64,000 bases of DNA, taken from the NCBI GenBank assembly GCA_010094025.1, contig ML991802.1:124001-188000 (forward strand), given 5' to 3'. The DNA comes from Viridothelium virens (taxonomy: Eukaryota; Ascomycota; Dothideomycetes; Trypetheliales; Trypetheliaceae). Positions within the stretch are counted from its first letter, which is position 1; every line of letters starts with the position of its first letter. The position numbers and the translations under genes are program-made. Under the pieces are notes generated by a model, which was not told the DNA's origin, searched no databases, and saw only the letters and a program-made list of their open reading frames with translations. Positions 11,492 through 21,535 of this stretch are shown here, in pieces.

Positions 11492-12730
11492 ATGCATTCA
11501 TATGTTGCAGCCTTAGTGCTGCTCGCTGGATACTCCGCTGCTGCGCCTGCCACTACTCCTCAATTGCCAGACTTTAACTTGATCTACGATGCCCCTACTC
11601 CTAGCCTACTTGGTCCACCTCCGGTTGGCGGAGATCAAACCAGCGTTTTTGACGTTGCCAGCGCCTTAGCCTCTGCTACCGCCGACGTTACAACAGTTGC
11701 CTCTGCATCTTCCACTGGTACTGCAGTCCTAAACGGAAAACGAGGTGCATCGACCGACACAGCATCGTACGGCGCGCCTACCTCTTCTTCCTCTATCTAT
11801 ACTACACCATCCTTATCTTCATCGTCTCCGGTTTCCACTCCTACTGCATCGACTAGTTCGAGTATATCAGGGTATTCTGCCACTATGGTAGCTCCTCCGA
11901 CCGCAACTACTTGCAAAGCCGAGCCAGCCGGATACGGACCCAGAAATCTTAGCGTCACTGAATTTCAGCATAATGTTCTCTTCACTCTGGATGCCCTCCT
12001 TGCTCCGACTCCTCGTGGATACGTCAACACTTTCAGAAACGTCAATGCTTCAGTAGAAGCGAACAGCTATCTTGGTTACTATAATCTTAAGTCCTACGAC
12101 ACCAATCTCTGCGCTCAACATTGTGATAATACAACTCTTTGCACGTCCTTTGACATCTACGTTGAGCGCGACCCGTCCGTCAATCCCACTGCGGATATCT
12201 GCCCCAACCCCGACGCTATCACCAACTACAAGTGTGCTCTTTGGGGCTCCAGCATTGATAAAGCGGCGGCCATTAACTACGGTCAGTACCGTATCGACTT
12301 TCACGTCGTCATCGCAGCCTCCAATGGTTACGAAAAGACGAATTCTACCACACCCGCTTCTTGCCCAGGCTGGAAGCCGCCAACCAACTGTGGTGGTGCC
12401 ATCAGTGCATCTGGTTGGCATCTCGGCTCGAATTTCTTCCCTGGTCCCTTTGATCCCGCCATCTGCGCCGCGTATGCGGAAGCTCAGACAAGCTACAATC
12501 ATGCTCATGCCGACTCGTCTGGCAAATATTCGCCAGCGAATATGTTTAACGCTTACATGATGAAAAAGAACGGAATTGCCCAGGGAACATTCTGTGCGCT
12601 CTTCACCACTATCTTGGATAAGTCATTTGGAAGTTTTACAGGTAGCTGGGTCGGATCAGATTTCTTTGGAGTGGAGACAAGTTGGACGTACGCATTGGCT
12701 GTTCAGGACTCTGGCATCGTCAAGAGGTAA
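11492..12730 (+). CDS. Secreted protein with Apple/PAN-like Cys pattern
   Basis: The single-exon frame encodes 412 aa. It starts with a signal peptide (MHSYVAALVLLAGYSAAAPA), followed by a Pro/Ser/Thr-rich stretch containing NGKRGAS, a likely Kex2-type cleavage site. A globular part starts near CKAEPAGYGPRNLSV. The segment YNLKSYDTNLCAQHCDN...CTSFDIYVERDP...YKCALWG has the spacing of fungal PAN/Apple-like modules, where a helix is cross-linked to a sheet. The C-terminal half (TFCALFT, VETSWTYALAVQDSG) belongs to the same conserved fungal secreted family. The protein even ends in KR. The family has no proven function that I know; adhesion to carbohydrate or protein is a guess from the PAN-like fold. 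Confidence 0.82.
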   Translation: MHSYVAALVLLAGYSAAAPATTPQLPDFNLIYDAPTPSLLGPPPVGGDQTSVFDVASALASATADVTTVASASSTGTAVLNGKRGASTDTASYGAPTSSSSIYTTPSLSSSSPVSTPTASTSSSISGYSATMVAPPTATTCKAEPAGYGPRNLSVTEFQHNVLFTLDALLAPTPRGYVNTFRNVNASVEANSYLGYYNLKSYDTNLCAQHCDNTTLCTSFDIYVERDPSVNPTADICPNPDAITNYKCALWGSSIDKAAAINYGQYRIDFHVVIAASNGYEKTNSTTPASCPGWKPPTNCGGAISASGWHLGSNFFPGPFDPAICAAYAEAQTSYNHAHADSSGKYSPANMFNAYMMKKNGIAQGTFCALFTTILDKSFGSFTGSWVGSDFFGVETSWTYALAVQDSGIVKR

Positions 12731-13064
12731 ACTTTCGATAGGATGAAACGCGCTTTTTTACATATCTACCAGGTATTAGACCAAAGGGTGACCAGAAGCG
12801 GCATGCCAAGGTCTTCGGACAACACTGATTAAGAAATAATGCAATGACTACGAAACTTCTAAATGCAGTGAGAAATTTGTAGTAAAGTTCAGCAGTATAA
12901 TCCGGAGCATCTTTCCATCTGAAAGGTCATCCAATGGAAGTGCATGACGTCAAGTACGCGGACGCGTTTTTCCTACTCCAAGACCTAACCGTGCTAACTT
13001 CAACCTCAATCTCCTGTTCACACGTTCACACCCGCAACCCTATCGAAGCACCGTAACTCCCAAC
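12731..13064. promoter_or_regulatory. Intergenic, includes FMC1 promoter
   Basis: This stretch holds the 3' end of the secreted-protein gene and the FMC1 promoter. A GACGCG-containing segment lies near 12960 (GTACGCGGACGCGTTTT, which includes ACGCGT). No gene is seen. Confidence 0.4.
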
Positions 13065-13418
13065 ATGACCGCACCAGCAACTTCCGCTCCCCAACTCCGC
13101 TCCCTCTACCGACGACTGCTCCGCGAACTCCCTGCGCGCTCACCCCCGAAAACTATTCTCTCCCACCCTTCTCCCCTCCAGCAACGCATTCGCGATGTCA
13201 CCGCCGGTGCCGGGGAAGGACCCCATGGAATGTCGCCCGATGCAGCAGAACAGTTTGTCCAGTATACGCAGGCACAGAGGATGTATGTGACGCTAATCGA
13301 AAGATACAACCCGGGAATGGGAATGAGTGAGGAGGAGAGAGTGAGGTTGACGGCAAGAAGGGTAGGGATGGATTTACCGGTTGGGGGAACGGGGTTGGGA
13401 GGTAGGGATCAGAATTGA
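13065..13418 (+). CDS. FMC1: FMC1-like mitochondrial ATP synthase assembly factor (LYR type)
   Basis: This small protein of 117 aa has an N-terminal LYR-type motif (LRSLYRRLLREL), a middle segment PLQQRIRDVT, and a conserved helix AEQFVQYTQAQRMYVTLIERYNPGMGM followed by SEEERVRLTARRVGMDLP. This is the layout of FMC1, which helps assemble the F1 sector of ATP synthase in the mitochondrial matrix, especially at high temperature in yeast. It is a single exon with its own start. It converges with the F-box-like gene. Confidence 0.85.
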   Translation: MTAPATSAPQLRSLYRRLLRELPARSPPKTILSHPSPLQQRIRDVTAGAGEGPHGMSPDAAEQFVQYTQAQRMYVTLIERYNPGMGMSEEERVRLTARRVGMDLPVGGTGLGGRDQN

Positions 13419-13761
13419 GATGGAAATATCATGGCGGCATAATTGGAAGAGGGAAAAGATGGGAGATATGGACAGATGGAAGCCTGCTGAAGCAGTCACG
13501 CTCCAAAGAGTTCTGAGGGAAATGGTCAGGATAGAAATGGGCGTGGCGGCCGTACAAGAGGATGGATGGACTGATTAAGACGCGCTTTACTTAGCGTACA
13601 GTTTCCAAATTCTCCTCTTAGGCCGCCAATTGTACCAGTCAAGGCATCAAGAACATTTTTAAAAAACCATGACCATACTCCATTGGTATTGAGGATCTAC
13701 ATACTGGATGACCACGTATTTTTGGACCAGTCACTTCACAACACTCGACGGCTCCGTCAGT
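13419..13761. other. Short convergent intergenic region
   Basis: The 3' ends of FMC1 (+) and the F-box-like gene (-) meet here. I see no other feature. Confidence 0.4.
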
Positions 13762-14904
13762 TTATCCAAGAACTACGTCGTGGCACCATTTTTGCCCAGT
13801 GCCAAGCACATCGCCAACTCTACCTCTGTCCAGCTCGATATCGTACCTCCCATCCGGATGGACTCTCGAGTAATAACTCTTCCACGGCGGTTCCGCCAGT
13901 CTCTGCACCGCCTTCCTCCTATGACATCTGAGGCCTCGTCGACACTGCGCCGAATGCCGAACAACATCAACCGGCTCCTCGCTATCCAACTCCACCAACG
14001 ATATCTGCAGCTCCGGCAACCCCCTCTGCAGCCTCCTCAACACACTCCTTATCCCGTATCGCCGAATATACGCCTCTCCATACTCCGCAATCCCCAACGC
14101 AGCCACCTCTCCAGTCCCTAGCCTCCGCCTCACAAAATCCGTCAGCCTCTCCGGCGGCCCCCTCATCTGAAACGCCGTCCTATACCACGCCCACTCATCC
14201 CTGGCATCAAAGTCCCCCGGCACCACCAACCTTAGCGTCCGCAACCCCCCCGCCTTCCTCAAAACACAACAGCAGTCCTCAAACGCCAGCGTCGGATTTC
14301 GGACCGGCGGCGCCAGCAGCCCGCTCGCCTCCACCCGCCGACACACCAGCTCCACCTCGTCGTCGTACTCGGCGCTGAACACATGCTTCGGGCACTGGTA
14401 CAGCACCCCCGGCAGCGGCACGTGCACGGCCACCTGCCGCAGCAGCCGCCAGTTCCCCGGGCCGATGCCCAGCAGGAAGCTGCTGAGCGCCAGCCAGCCG
14501 TCGAGATCGCTGAATCGGAACTCGTTCTCGCTGTAGAGCACGCTGGCGGCGGGGCGGTGGATCGTGCGGGAGACGCGCAGGAGGGAGGGGTGCAGCGAGC
14601 GGGTGGAGCGTAGGGCGGCGCGGGCGCGGCTGGGTTGCGCGTGGTAGCGCTGGTTTGTGGGGGCGAGGTTGGGGAGTTTGGGCCAGAGCTCGATGCTGTG
14701 GGGGGAGAGGAGCAGGTGCCGGTAGATCATGAGGTGGAGCTCCGGGGGTAGATTCGTGAATGTGATGGATGACTTTGGAGAGGAGACTTTGGCTGTTGTC
14801 ATCTCTTGGCTGGTTGCTAGGTCGTCTCTCTCTGATGCGCAGTTCCAATGTGGTATTTGAAAGCGTCGACTCGTCGACAAGAACACATGTTTGATCGGGG
14901 GCAT
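13762..14904 (-). CDS. F-box-like / 2EXR-type fungal protein
   Basis: The frame encodes up to 380 aa. The recognisable part is ITFTNLPPELHLMIYRHLLL, a short Pro-Glu-Leu helix motif that opens many fungal F-box-like or 2EXR-type proteins. The rest has hydrophobic blocks (LLRVSRTIHRPAASVLYSEN, WLALSSFLLGIGPGNWRLLR, LRTLRLVVPGDF) like those following the motif in this expanded family. A role as substrate adaptor in SCF ubiquitin ligases is possible, but a full F-box cannot be confirmed by eye. The start may be Met35 (14802), which sits just before the conserved motif. The coding region is notably GC-rich from 14200 to 14700. Confidence 0.7.
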   Translation of the reverse strand: MPPIKHVFLSTSRRFQIPHWNCASERDDLATSQEMTTAKVSSPKSSITFTNLPPELHLMIYRHLLLSPHSIELWPKLPNLAPTNQRYHAQPSRARAALRSTRSLHPSLLRVSRTIHRPAASVLYSENEFRFSDLDGWLALSSFLLGIGPGNWRLLRQVAVHVPLPGVLYQCPKHVFSAEYDDEVELVCRRVEASGLLAPPVRNPTLAFEDCCCVLRKAGGLRTLRLVVPGDFDARDEWAWYRTAFQMRGPPERLTDFVRRRLGTGEVAALGIAEYGEAYIRRYGIRSVLRRLQRGLPELQISLVELDSEEPVDVVRHSAQCRRGLRCHRRKAVQRLAEPPWKSYYSRVHPDGRYDIELDRGRVGDVLGTGQKWCHDVVLG

Positions 14905-15463
14905 AGGTAGGGTTTTAATATCTGAAAAGAATAGGAATTCTTTAGGGCTGATTGTCGTGTGAAGTCTTTCTCTACGTTGTTAATTCTTTCCGTGTTGGCG
15001 TTAATTGTCAGTGGTCCATCGAAGCTTCCATTTCCCAGATGGTTTCAAGCAACCCGTGTCCATCTGACATATATTTCTGCGTCTATGGTCTCTTTACTAT
15101 TGAGAATCCGGATCGAAGGTCCTCCATTCTAGCGGGCTACATCGCTACCTGCTGTTACATTGCGGGGCGCTCTTATCGAGGCATAATCTTCTCATTCTCC
15201 TTCGAATTGGGTGCTTCAAAAGATATGCATCAACATCCTGCGAATCCCAGCCGAACTACCAACTTTTACATAATTCAGCGAGATACTTTTCCAAATCTGA
15301 ATCTTGTTATGCCTTTCTCTCCTCTCCTTCTTACCCGCCAGCATTGATACCAAAGCATCGATCTGGTTTAGAACGGATCATCATCTCACTAAGATACCAG
15401 CTCTGTTCTTCATGTTTGCAAACGCAGGTCATGCTACATCCTCTTCTATATAGGACTCTCCCA
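14905..15463. other. Intergenic
   Basis: This stretch carries the promoter of the F-box-like gene and the 3' flank of the Clr5 gene. The open frames on the plus strand show no known motif. Confidence 0.4.
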
Positions 15464-17040
15464 TCATTCTTTCATCGTTCCGTCGAAATGTCCAAGAACT
15501 TTGTTTTCAGCTTTTTGTCTCAGCTTCCGAATTTCGGGAGTTCGTAAATGATTCTGATGCGCTCTCCAGTTCGTCTCGAACCACCTTAAGTAAGTCGCAG
15601 CACCTCTCGCATCGGATTCATAGAATCTGTGGGCGGAATCAAGAGCTTGTTGATACGCGCTCTCGGCCAATTCCGTATCATTCAGCATGTCATGACCAAT
15701 TGCTAAGCATGAATGCATGTAAAATGCTTCTCGAAACTGGAGGCTTCGCTGCTGGTCCTCGACAGATCTAGAGTAGGAGCTCATCGCTTCGATGAGCAGA
15801 GTGTATTCCCTATGGTTTAATAGAGTCTGCACATATTGCATAAATACCAGCAGGAAACGACGATCCATAGGGAGATCAAGTTTTCGATATTTTTCGAGCA
15901 ACTCCCTCGCTTGTAGAGGGCTGACGCGCCTGCTCGTAGTGTGCAGAGCCAGCAATGCCCGTTGATTAAGCGACTCGACATGCATACTACCCAGAATATT
16001 TTCTAGGATATGAGCAACTCTGAGCTGTAGTATGTTAATGAGTTGATCAATCTCAGATGGGTTTGCTAGAAGAAGACCCTTATAAAGATGGAGTAAAGGG
16101 TTGCCTGGATTTGCTGTCCCTTGTTTGACGGCAGTCAAGTTGGAAAGCTGTCGCAAAATTGCATGAGCTATACCGACTTTGCCGTTGAGCATAAGCCCTT
16201 GCGTAAAGTAACATAGCCTGGTGAATGTATGAATATTTTGTCTCGAGACGATAGATGATATTTCTCTGCTGACGCAGGCCCAGGCTCGTGACATATTCGC
16301 TATGCCATTATTGCCTGAGACTCCAAGAGCCGAAAACACCAAGTTTTCAAGGTCCAGCGCTTCCGATCGTAGGTTTGCGTTTGATGCATTTAGCGTATCC
16401 CTCGATGCTTCTACAATACCATTCTTCTCGCTAATAATGCAGCGTCTGCTAACTTCAAATGAACCTCTGATGTAGACATCGACATTGTACAGCAGGCGTT
16501 CAAAGATATCAAAATCCGCAGACGATCCAATATACCTGGGTGCTTGCAAAGAGACGTTCGCGTGCTCAGATAGGTCAGGCTGACCCTCGATGAACTCGTC
16601 CAACGTCAAATGCTTTCTTTTTAGATACCGTTGCAGCTCTGCGGCAGTTATCAATCTGCGATGGGACTCAAATATGGCTGTGTCTCCAGACTGCTGCGAA
16701 ATGCGAAGGATACGAGCAATGGCTTTCATCTCCGCTGCACCATTTTTCTTTCGAAGACCCCATTTCTTGAACCTCGTCTTGTACATTCGTCCACTGGCAC
16801 GATCATTTAGTATGCCACGGATCCATATTGAAAGTATGCCTTCGGCCAGACCTACGTAGCTTTGAAACTTCGATCCCTGGCCATATGTTCTACGAGATCC
16901 TGTAAAGTATGTTCTCTGTAGAATTGCTCAATATGAAGTCGCTGCGACTCCCACTCTGATTCACTTGGCTGGCAGTTTTCGCTTGGCCAAGCACACCAGG
17001 TAAAATTTGATGTATTAGATTGCGGAGCTTGGGCAAACAT
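15464..17040 (-). CDS. Clr5-domain protein
   Basis: The N-terminal Clr5 domain is split by an intron at 16855-16794: exon 1 ends WESQRLHIEQFYREH...MARDRSFKAT and exon 2 continues GRMYKTRFKKWGLRKK. This reproduces the full family pattern (W..., IEQLY, F.AS..MYK.RF..WGL.K). The predicted protein is 504 aa. The start at 17040 (MFAQAPQS) is chosen because the open frame upstream has no ATG. The long C-terminal part is alpha-helical with many Leu/Ala positions and TPR-like character (AYQQALDSAHRFYE), as is usual for the family. Clr5 was first described in fission yeast heterochromatic silencing, and the domain is probably DNA-binding; most members in filamentous fungi are uncharacterised. Confidence 0.85.
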
Positions 17041-17833
17041 ATTGACTGTGAGTAGCGAACAAAGGATACTTGGTCTCAAGATCTGAATTTTACATCGAGG
17101 AAGAAAAAGGGAGGAATACAATTGAAGAGGGTGAACTCACGGATTCTTATTCCTAGGCCATTAGGTGGAAGACTGAGAACTCTCACTAAGAAACCCCCGG
17201 TCTATACTTGAGACTCGCTTCTCCAATCCTGGGTTGCATCGTCAAAAAGACCTTGCAGCGAGCCTCGTCCAATGCCACGCACTTGGCCTCCACCAAGCAA
17301 GTGGCAGAAAACGAAAATCGCAAGGTCGATAACGCTCCCCGCACTGAGCTCACCGTCTAAACCACAAAGCGCATAGCTCCAGAAACGCTATACACGCCAG
17401 ATCCTCCGAGCGCCCCAATAGGTAAAGCTATGCGTTGAAGCTAGTTCCTTCGCCAAACAGCGTCTACCTTAGACCTTAGGCGAAGTTAGCGGCATATCGA
17501 ACGAGCTATATCAGGCTTACGTACAAGCTTCATTGAATGAGCTCTTAGATTATCAAGTCATCACTCCCTGATAGTCAACCGGTTTGGCTAGTCGAAAATT
17601 ACCAGGTTAGCTTGAAAACTAAACCGTTCGTCGATTAGGTCAGGGATGACCTCTATAAGCGAAGAGCTGTAGAGCCAGTTGGGTACTTTCTCTCCTACTG
17701 TGCAGTGGATAGCGGAGTGCAGAACCAAATCTTGACTGTACCCTTTCGTGGATCTTAGAATGGTTAGGTTCCCATGGTCTCTTGACAGCATTATCATTTG
17801 TTATTGCATACGGCACGGATGTTTCCGACAGCC
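17041..17833. other. Intergenic, no gene recognised
   Basis: This is the promoter of the Clr5 gene plus 3' flank of the hydrolase. Part of it (about 17220-17560) is rich in short repeated CTTAG/CCTTAG words, and its plus-strand frames are interrupted by stops. I considered a decayed element but could not assign one. Confidence 0.3.
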
Positions 17834-19320
17834 TCACAACACCGAACTTCGGCCTTTCCCTTTCTGACCCTCATATACCTTCATGGCTGCGGCTTTTGTC
17901 TCCATAAGCTCCACGATCTGCTTCCAAACCGGCGTAGAAAAGGATTTCCATTCAAGACTTTTCGTTCTCCCGTCGACCCCCACAACAACTGCCATACAAT
18001 TCTCGTCGCCGAGCTCAGTTGACTTATGATGTAATGACTGCCTACTCAGCCTCACGCAAGCTTCGCCCCACCTGCCTGTGACATTTCGACTCTGCCACCA
18101 TCCTTTGAACACAAACGGCCAGAGATGCGGCATACCATCATACTGTACATACTCCACGAACCCACTTTGATCCTTCACATCTCGTGCCAACACCTTCGCC
18201 ACGTCAAGGAGCCGCTCCCCTCCTCCCGCTGCAATCCACAGCGGCGGACACCCCCGCCACTTTTCCGGCGGTGTGGTACAGGGGCTCGCAAGAGGATGTA
18301 GTAGGGTTCTGGCGGGGGCGTACGGGTGTTCACGGGGAGGTGTGGATGGCCAGGCAGAGCAGGAGGGGAATGAGGGAAGTGTCGCAGGGAGCTCGTCTTC
18401 AAATATATCATTGGCGGCGTTGGCGTACCAGGATGGAAGGCACAGCAGTTGATCGAGCGCAGGAGAGACGATGGTCAGCGCCGCTGGGAGGGGAAGTGGG
18501 ACGGCCGCGGAGTGGAAGTTGATGCGCCGAGTCGATGAAGTGCGTTGGAAGGAGAGAAGGGTCTGAGTTAGGGCTACGGCGAGGTTCCCGCCGGCGGAAT
18601 CACCGGCGAAGATGATGTTTGATGGAGAGACGGGAGTATGGAGGGAGCCTGCTGGGTGGGTATAGGAGAGTGAGATAGCCATGAAGGACATCAAGGAGGG
18701 CTGTCGGGAATGGATGCTGCGGTGCTAGACGGTAACGAACCGTGTAGCACTTTCCGCCTGTCAGGCGAGCCAGAGAAGCACAAGTTGCTCGAGCAGTATG
18801 AGGCCCGTTGAACCTTCCAATACATTAACTGGAGGCTGTAGAAACGAGTAGCCGACGCTGCTGGAGATACGGGCAATAAAAAGTGGCCAAGGATCACTCA
18901 CATGAATGTGCCTCCGTAGCAATAGAAGATCACCTTATCACTTTTTGCGCCTTCGCAGAGTCTAGAAAAATTCTCTTGTTCCGTGTATGATGATCCCGGC
19001 GTATCGCTAGCGGTATTTTCCCTCCAGCCGATCCACTGTGCCTCGATAGATGCAATTCGGGGCATCGTAAATACTTCAGTATCACCACTCAACTCACAGA
19101 TAGCTTTCTGTAAGACTCGCGCCATATCATCTTCGCTAGGACGGTCGTATGTAACGCGACTAACCCAAGCAGCACCTTTGATTCCTGGGTCCTGTAAACC
19201 TGTGAACTGTCGAGGCGTGATCGGTGTCCAGCCGCCTTTGGACAGGCCACGACGAAGTTGCTGGACACCGCGAGCGATTTCTTCTCGACTTGGAGATGTT
19301 TCTGGTGGTGAGCTCGTCAT
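17834..19320 (-). pseudogene. Alpha/beta-hydrolase (HSL-like) with a single frameshift
   Basis: This is a lipase/esterase-type alpha/beta-hydrolase. Exon 1 ends VIFYCYGGTFM (the oxyanion-hole HGG-like motif, here YGG). An intron at 18901-18814 (donor GTGAGT) joins it to FNGPHTARAT...LTGGKCYTVRYRLAPQHPFP. The nucleophile elbow is FAGDSAGGN, and the acid and His regions are GGGERLLDVAK and YDGMPHLWP. Between HGYLTLLYPP and AGSLHTPVSP the frame slips by one base in a C-rich run near 18654-18661. Coding length after intron removal is one more than a multiple of three, as expected from a single extra C. The rest is clean, so this is either a very young pseudogene or a base-call error. An open frame without ATG continues upstream to 19521 and may belong to an earlier exon. 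It lies head to head with a related truncated gene. Confidence 0.75.
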
Positions 19321-19567
19321 AGTTGCTCGATGAAAGCTCCTGCAAGGTATTGCAGCCTCGCAAGACGATGAAGATGCTTCTGGTGAGGCTTCCGAGGCTT
19401 CAAAAGACAATCGAAAGTTAGCAAGGCGGAATGCAAGACGTCCGATAACTCTTGCTCTGTAGGTCAGTCTGTCAGCAATATCATGCCGCGGCTCATCGTT
19501 GATCAGTTCACAAAGGGTCACAATGGTCTGAAATCTCTTCTGTACGGAGCTGCCAACTGTTATCTAA

Positions 19568-20440
19568 ATGTTCATGCGTTGGCGAGCTGCTCTAACAGAC
19601 GCCGTACTTGCCTATTTATCCCTGCTCTACCCACCGCCAGGTTCTTATCATGACCCGGTTTCTGCATCTTCCGTGGTATTTGCTGGAGACAGTGCAGGAG
19701 CAACCTTATCGTTAGCACTCCTACAGGTCCTACTTTGCAAATCAGCTCAGCGAACGATACGTTTCCACGGTAGATCTGTCAAGCTCCCACTTCCTGCGGG
19801 AGTGACGTTCCTGAGCGCAGGCGGCGAGAACACCCTCTGTCTTCCTTCCTGGCGCACTAACGCGAAGTATGATATTTTTAACTCTGACGGTTGGAGCTAC
19901 ACACGTTCTGACTTTCCCACATGCGAGATCTGGCCGACTAATCCCCCACGCTGTCACGTTCTGTGCGATGCCGATATGCTATGCCATCCCCTCGTCTCAC
20001 CAGCTCTTGCGAAAAGCTGGAGAGGCTCGCCTCCAATGTGGTTCGCCGGTGGTCAGGAGATGTTGGGGGACTCGGCTAAAGCCGCTGCCGAGCAAGCGGC
20101 GCGTCAGGGAGTCTGCGTGAGGTTTGAAGAGTATGAGCAAATGCCGCACGATTTTCCCATCATGACGGAGAAATGGCCGTGGGCTCAGACAGAGGACTGG
20201 TGGCAGTCGAAGCGGTGCATGTCGGAGTGGGCGAGGTCATGTGTCGTAATGGCCGAAGGCAAGGAACTTGAGAATGGTGCGATATTTGTGAGATTGGATC
20301 AGACTGTCGAAAGTGTGGACGTAGCGAATTTGACAGGCCTCTCCAGCGAGCAAATAGCAGAGAAGGCGAGAGAGGCGCAAAAGAAGTTCAAACCATGGTA
20401 CGGGACCAATGTATCACCCGAGAAGGCTGAAGTTCAGTAG
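19568..20440 (+). CDS. Alpha/beta-hydrolase paralogue, N-terminally truncated
   Basis: The 290-aa frame begins (MFMRWRAALTDAVLAYLSLLY) in the middle of the hydrolase fold, at the helix that follows the YRLAPQNPFPAAL-type motif of the family. It keeps the nucleophile elbow FAGDSAGATLS, the acid-loop region FAGGQEMLGDSAK and the catalytic His region EEYEQMPHDFP. The whole N-terminal half, including the HGG oxyanion hole, is missing, and the plus strand upstream is occupied by the antisense of the neighbour's first exon. A stop codon directly precedes the ATG in frame. The product is related to the 17834-19320 hydrolase along its length. It is probably non-functional, or an alternative upstream exon lies beyond what I can recognise. 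Confidence 0.7.
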   Translation: MFMRWRAALTDAVLAYLSLLYPPPGSYHDPVSASSVVFAGDSAGATLSLALLQVLLCKSAQRTIRFHGRSVKLPLPAGVTFLSAGGENTLCLPSWRTNAKYDIFNSDGWSYTRSDFPTCEIWPTNPPRCHVLCDADMLCHPLVSPALAKSWRGSPPMWFAGGQEMLGDSAKAAAEQAARQGVCVRFEEYEQMPHDFPIMTEKWPWAQTEDWWQSKRCMSEWARSCVVMAEGKELENGAIFVRLDQTVESVDVANLTGLSSEQIAEKAREAQKKFKPWYGTNVSPEKAEVQ

Positions 20441-20566
20441 AGGAGAATCTCTTGCGGTTGTGCGTCGCTTTATCGGCGGAGATGCTCCTCTATCTGCTCC
20501 TTGCTCGCCCATATCTCGACCGTTTTGGCAAATTAGAGCTTACTAGAGTGGCTCCTTGAACAAGCT

Positions 20567-21535
20567 TCAATTGTGCCTATCCGACCACTTCGCAAGCAAC
20601 GCCATGATCTCCTCGCTGCCACTTGTCTTCGCATTGTCAAATGCATCCCCTCCGTCCACGCCTGGAATCCTCGGATCCGCGCCGCGGTCAAGCAACCAGA
20701 GCAGTACTCCCGCACCCTTCGGCTGCTGAGCTGCATAATTAATCGGCGTACCCCAGTGCATCGCTCTTCCCGTATCCGAGTCCAGGCGGTTAACATCCAA
20801 TCCCTCCTCGTCGACCAGAAACCGCAGCATATCCTCTCTCGCCTCTCTGTTACGCTTCCTTTGCTCGTTAACCTCCTCCTCTCCCCCTCCATTTCTCTCC
20901 CCGTCTTCCCGACTCTCCTCTTCGCTTGATGGGTCACCCCGACCAAAAGCCCCCTTAGCAGCCGCATTTCCGGCCGCCCGATGCAGCGCCCTCCTGCCAA
21001 CCCTTGCCCCCGCGCTCCGAATCCGTCTCCACGTCCGCACACTCCCCATCGCCGCACAGCTCTCCGTCAGTGGCGCCGGCCTCGGCTCAATCTCATAGCC
21101 CTCTCCATCAACAAATGCGTCCCCGCCATCGACCCGCGCCCCGTGCGCCAACAACCACTCCACCAGCGCCTCGTCGCCGATGACACGGTCGATCAGCCGC
21201 TCCGATTTACCCTAGCTGTTCGGCGCGTCGGTCGTGTTCACGTCGAAGCCCCGCGAGACCAGTGTCTCGAAGAGCTGGATGCTGGGGTGCAGGCCGATGT
21301 TGCCCGGCGAGAGGGTCGAGAGGGGCGCGTGCTTGTTGTCGAGAAGGTATGCGGTTAGTGGGGCGGAGCCGGCGCGGACGGTGGCTGTAAGAGCCTGGCG
21401 GAGGAAGGTTGGGTAGGTGGAGGGGGATTGGGTGCGGGCGAGGTTGAGCGCAGACTGTAGGTCATGGAGAGAGGACGATCTTGTTGCTGCGTGGAGGAGA
21501 GGGCGTGGATGGGTGGTGGAGGATGCGTGGGACAT
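20567..21535 (-). pseudogene. Ankyrin-repeat protein interrupted by an in-frame TAG
   Basis: Two parts in the same frame form one ankyrin protein of 322 codons: MSHASSTTHPRPLLHAATRS...LVSRGFDVNTTDAPNS, then a TAG at about 21210-21212, then GKSERLIDRVIGDEALVEWLLAHGARVDGG...ALHRAAGNAAAKG and a C-terminal repeat INYAAQQPKGAGVLLWLLDRGADPR. The protein reads smoothly across the stop, and no GT...AG pair of usable size can remove it. A Glu/Arg-rich insert (REDGERNGGGEEEVNEQRKR) lies between repeats. Either the gene has been recently inactivated, the base is miscalled, or two shorter products are made. The start at 21535 is preferred over the open frame that continues to 21601. Confidence 0.65.

Noticed and set aside
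17220-17570. Possible decayed transposon fragment
   Set aside because: Short repeated words and a fragmentary frame (ATHLASTKQVAENENRKV) hinted at an element, but I could not match any transposase motif or find terminal repeats.
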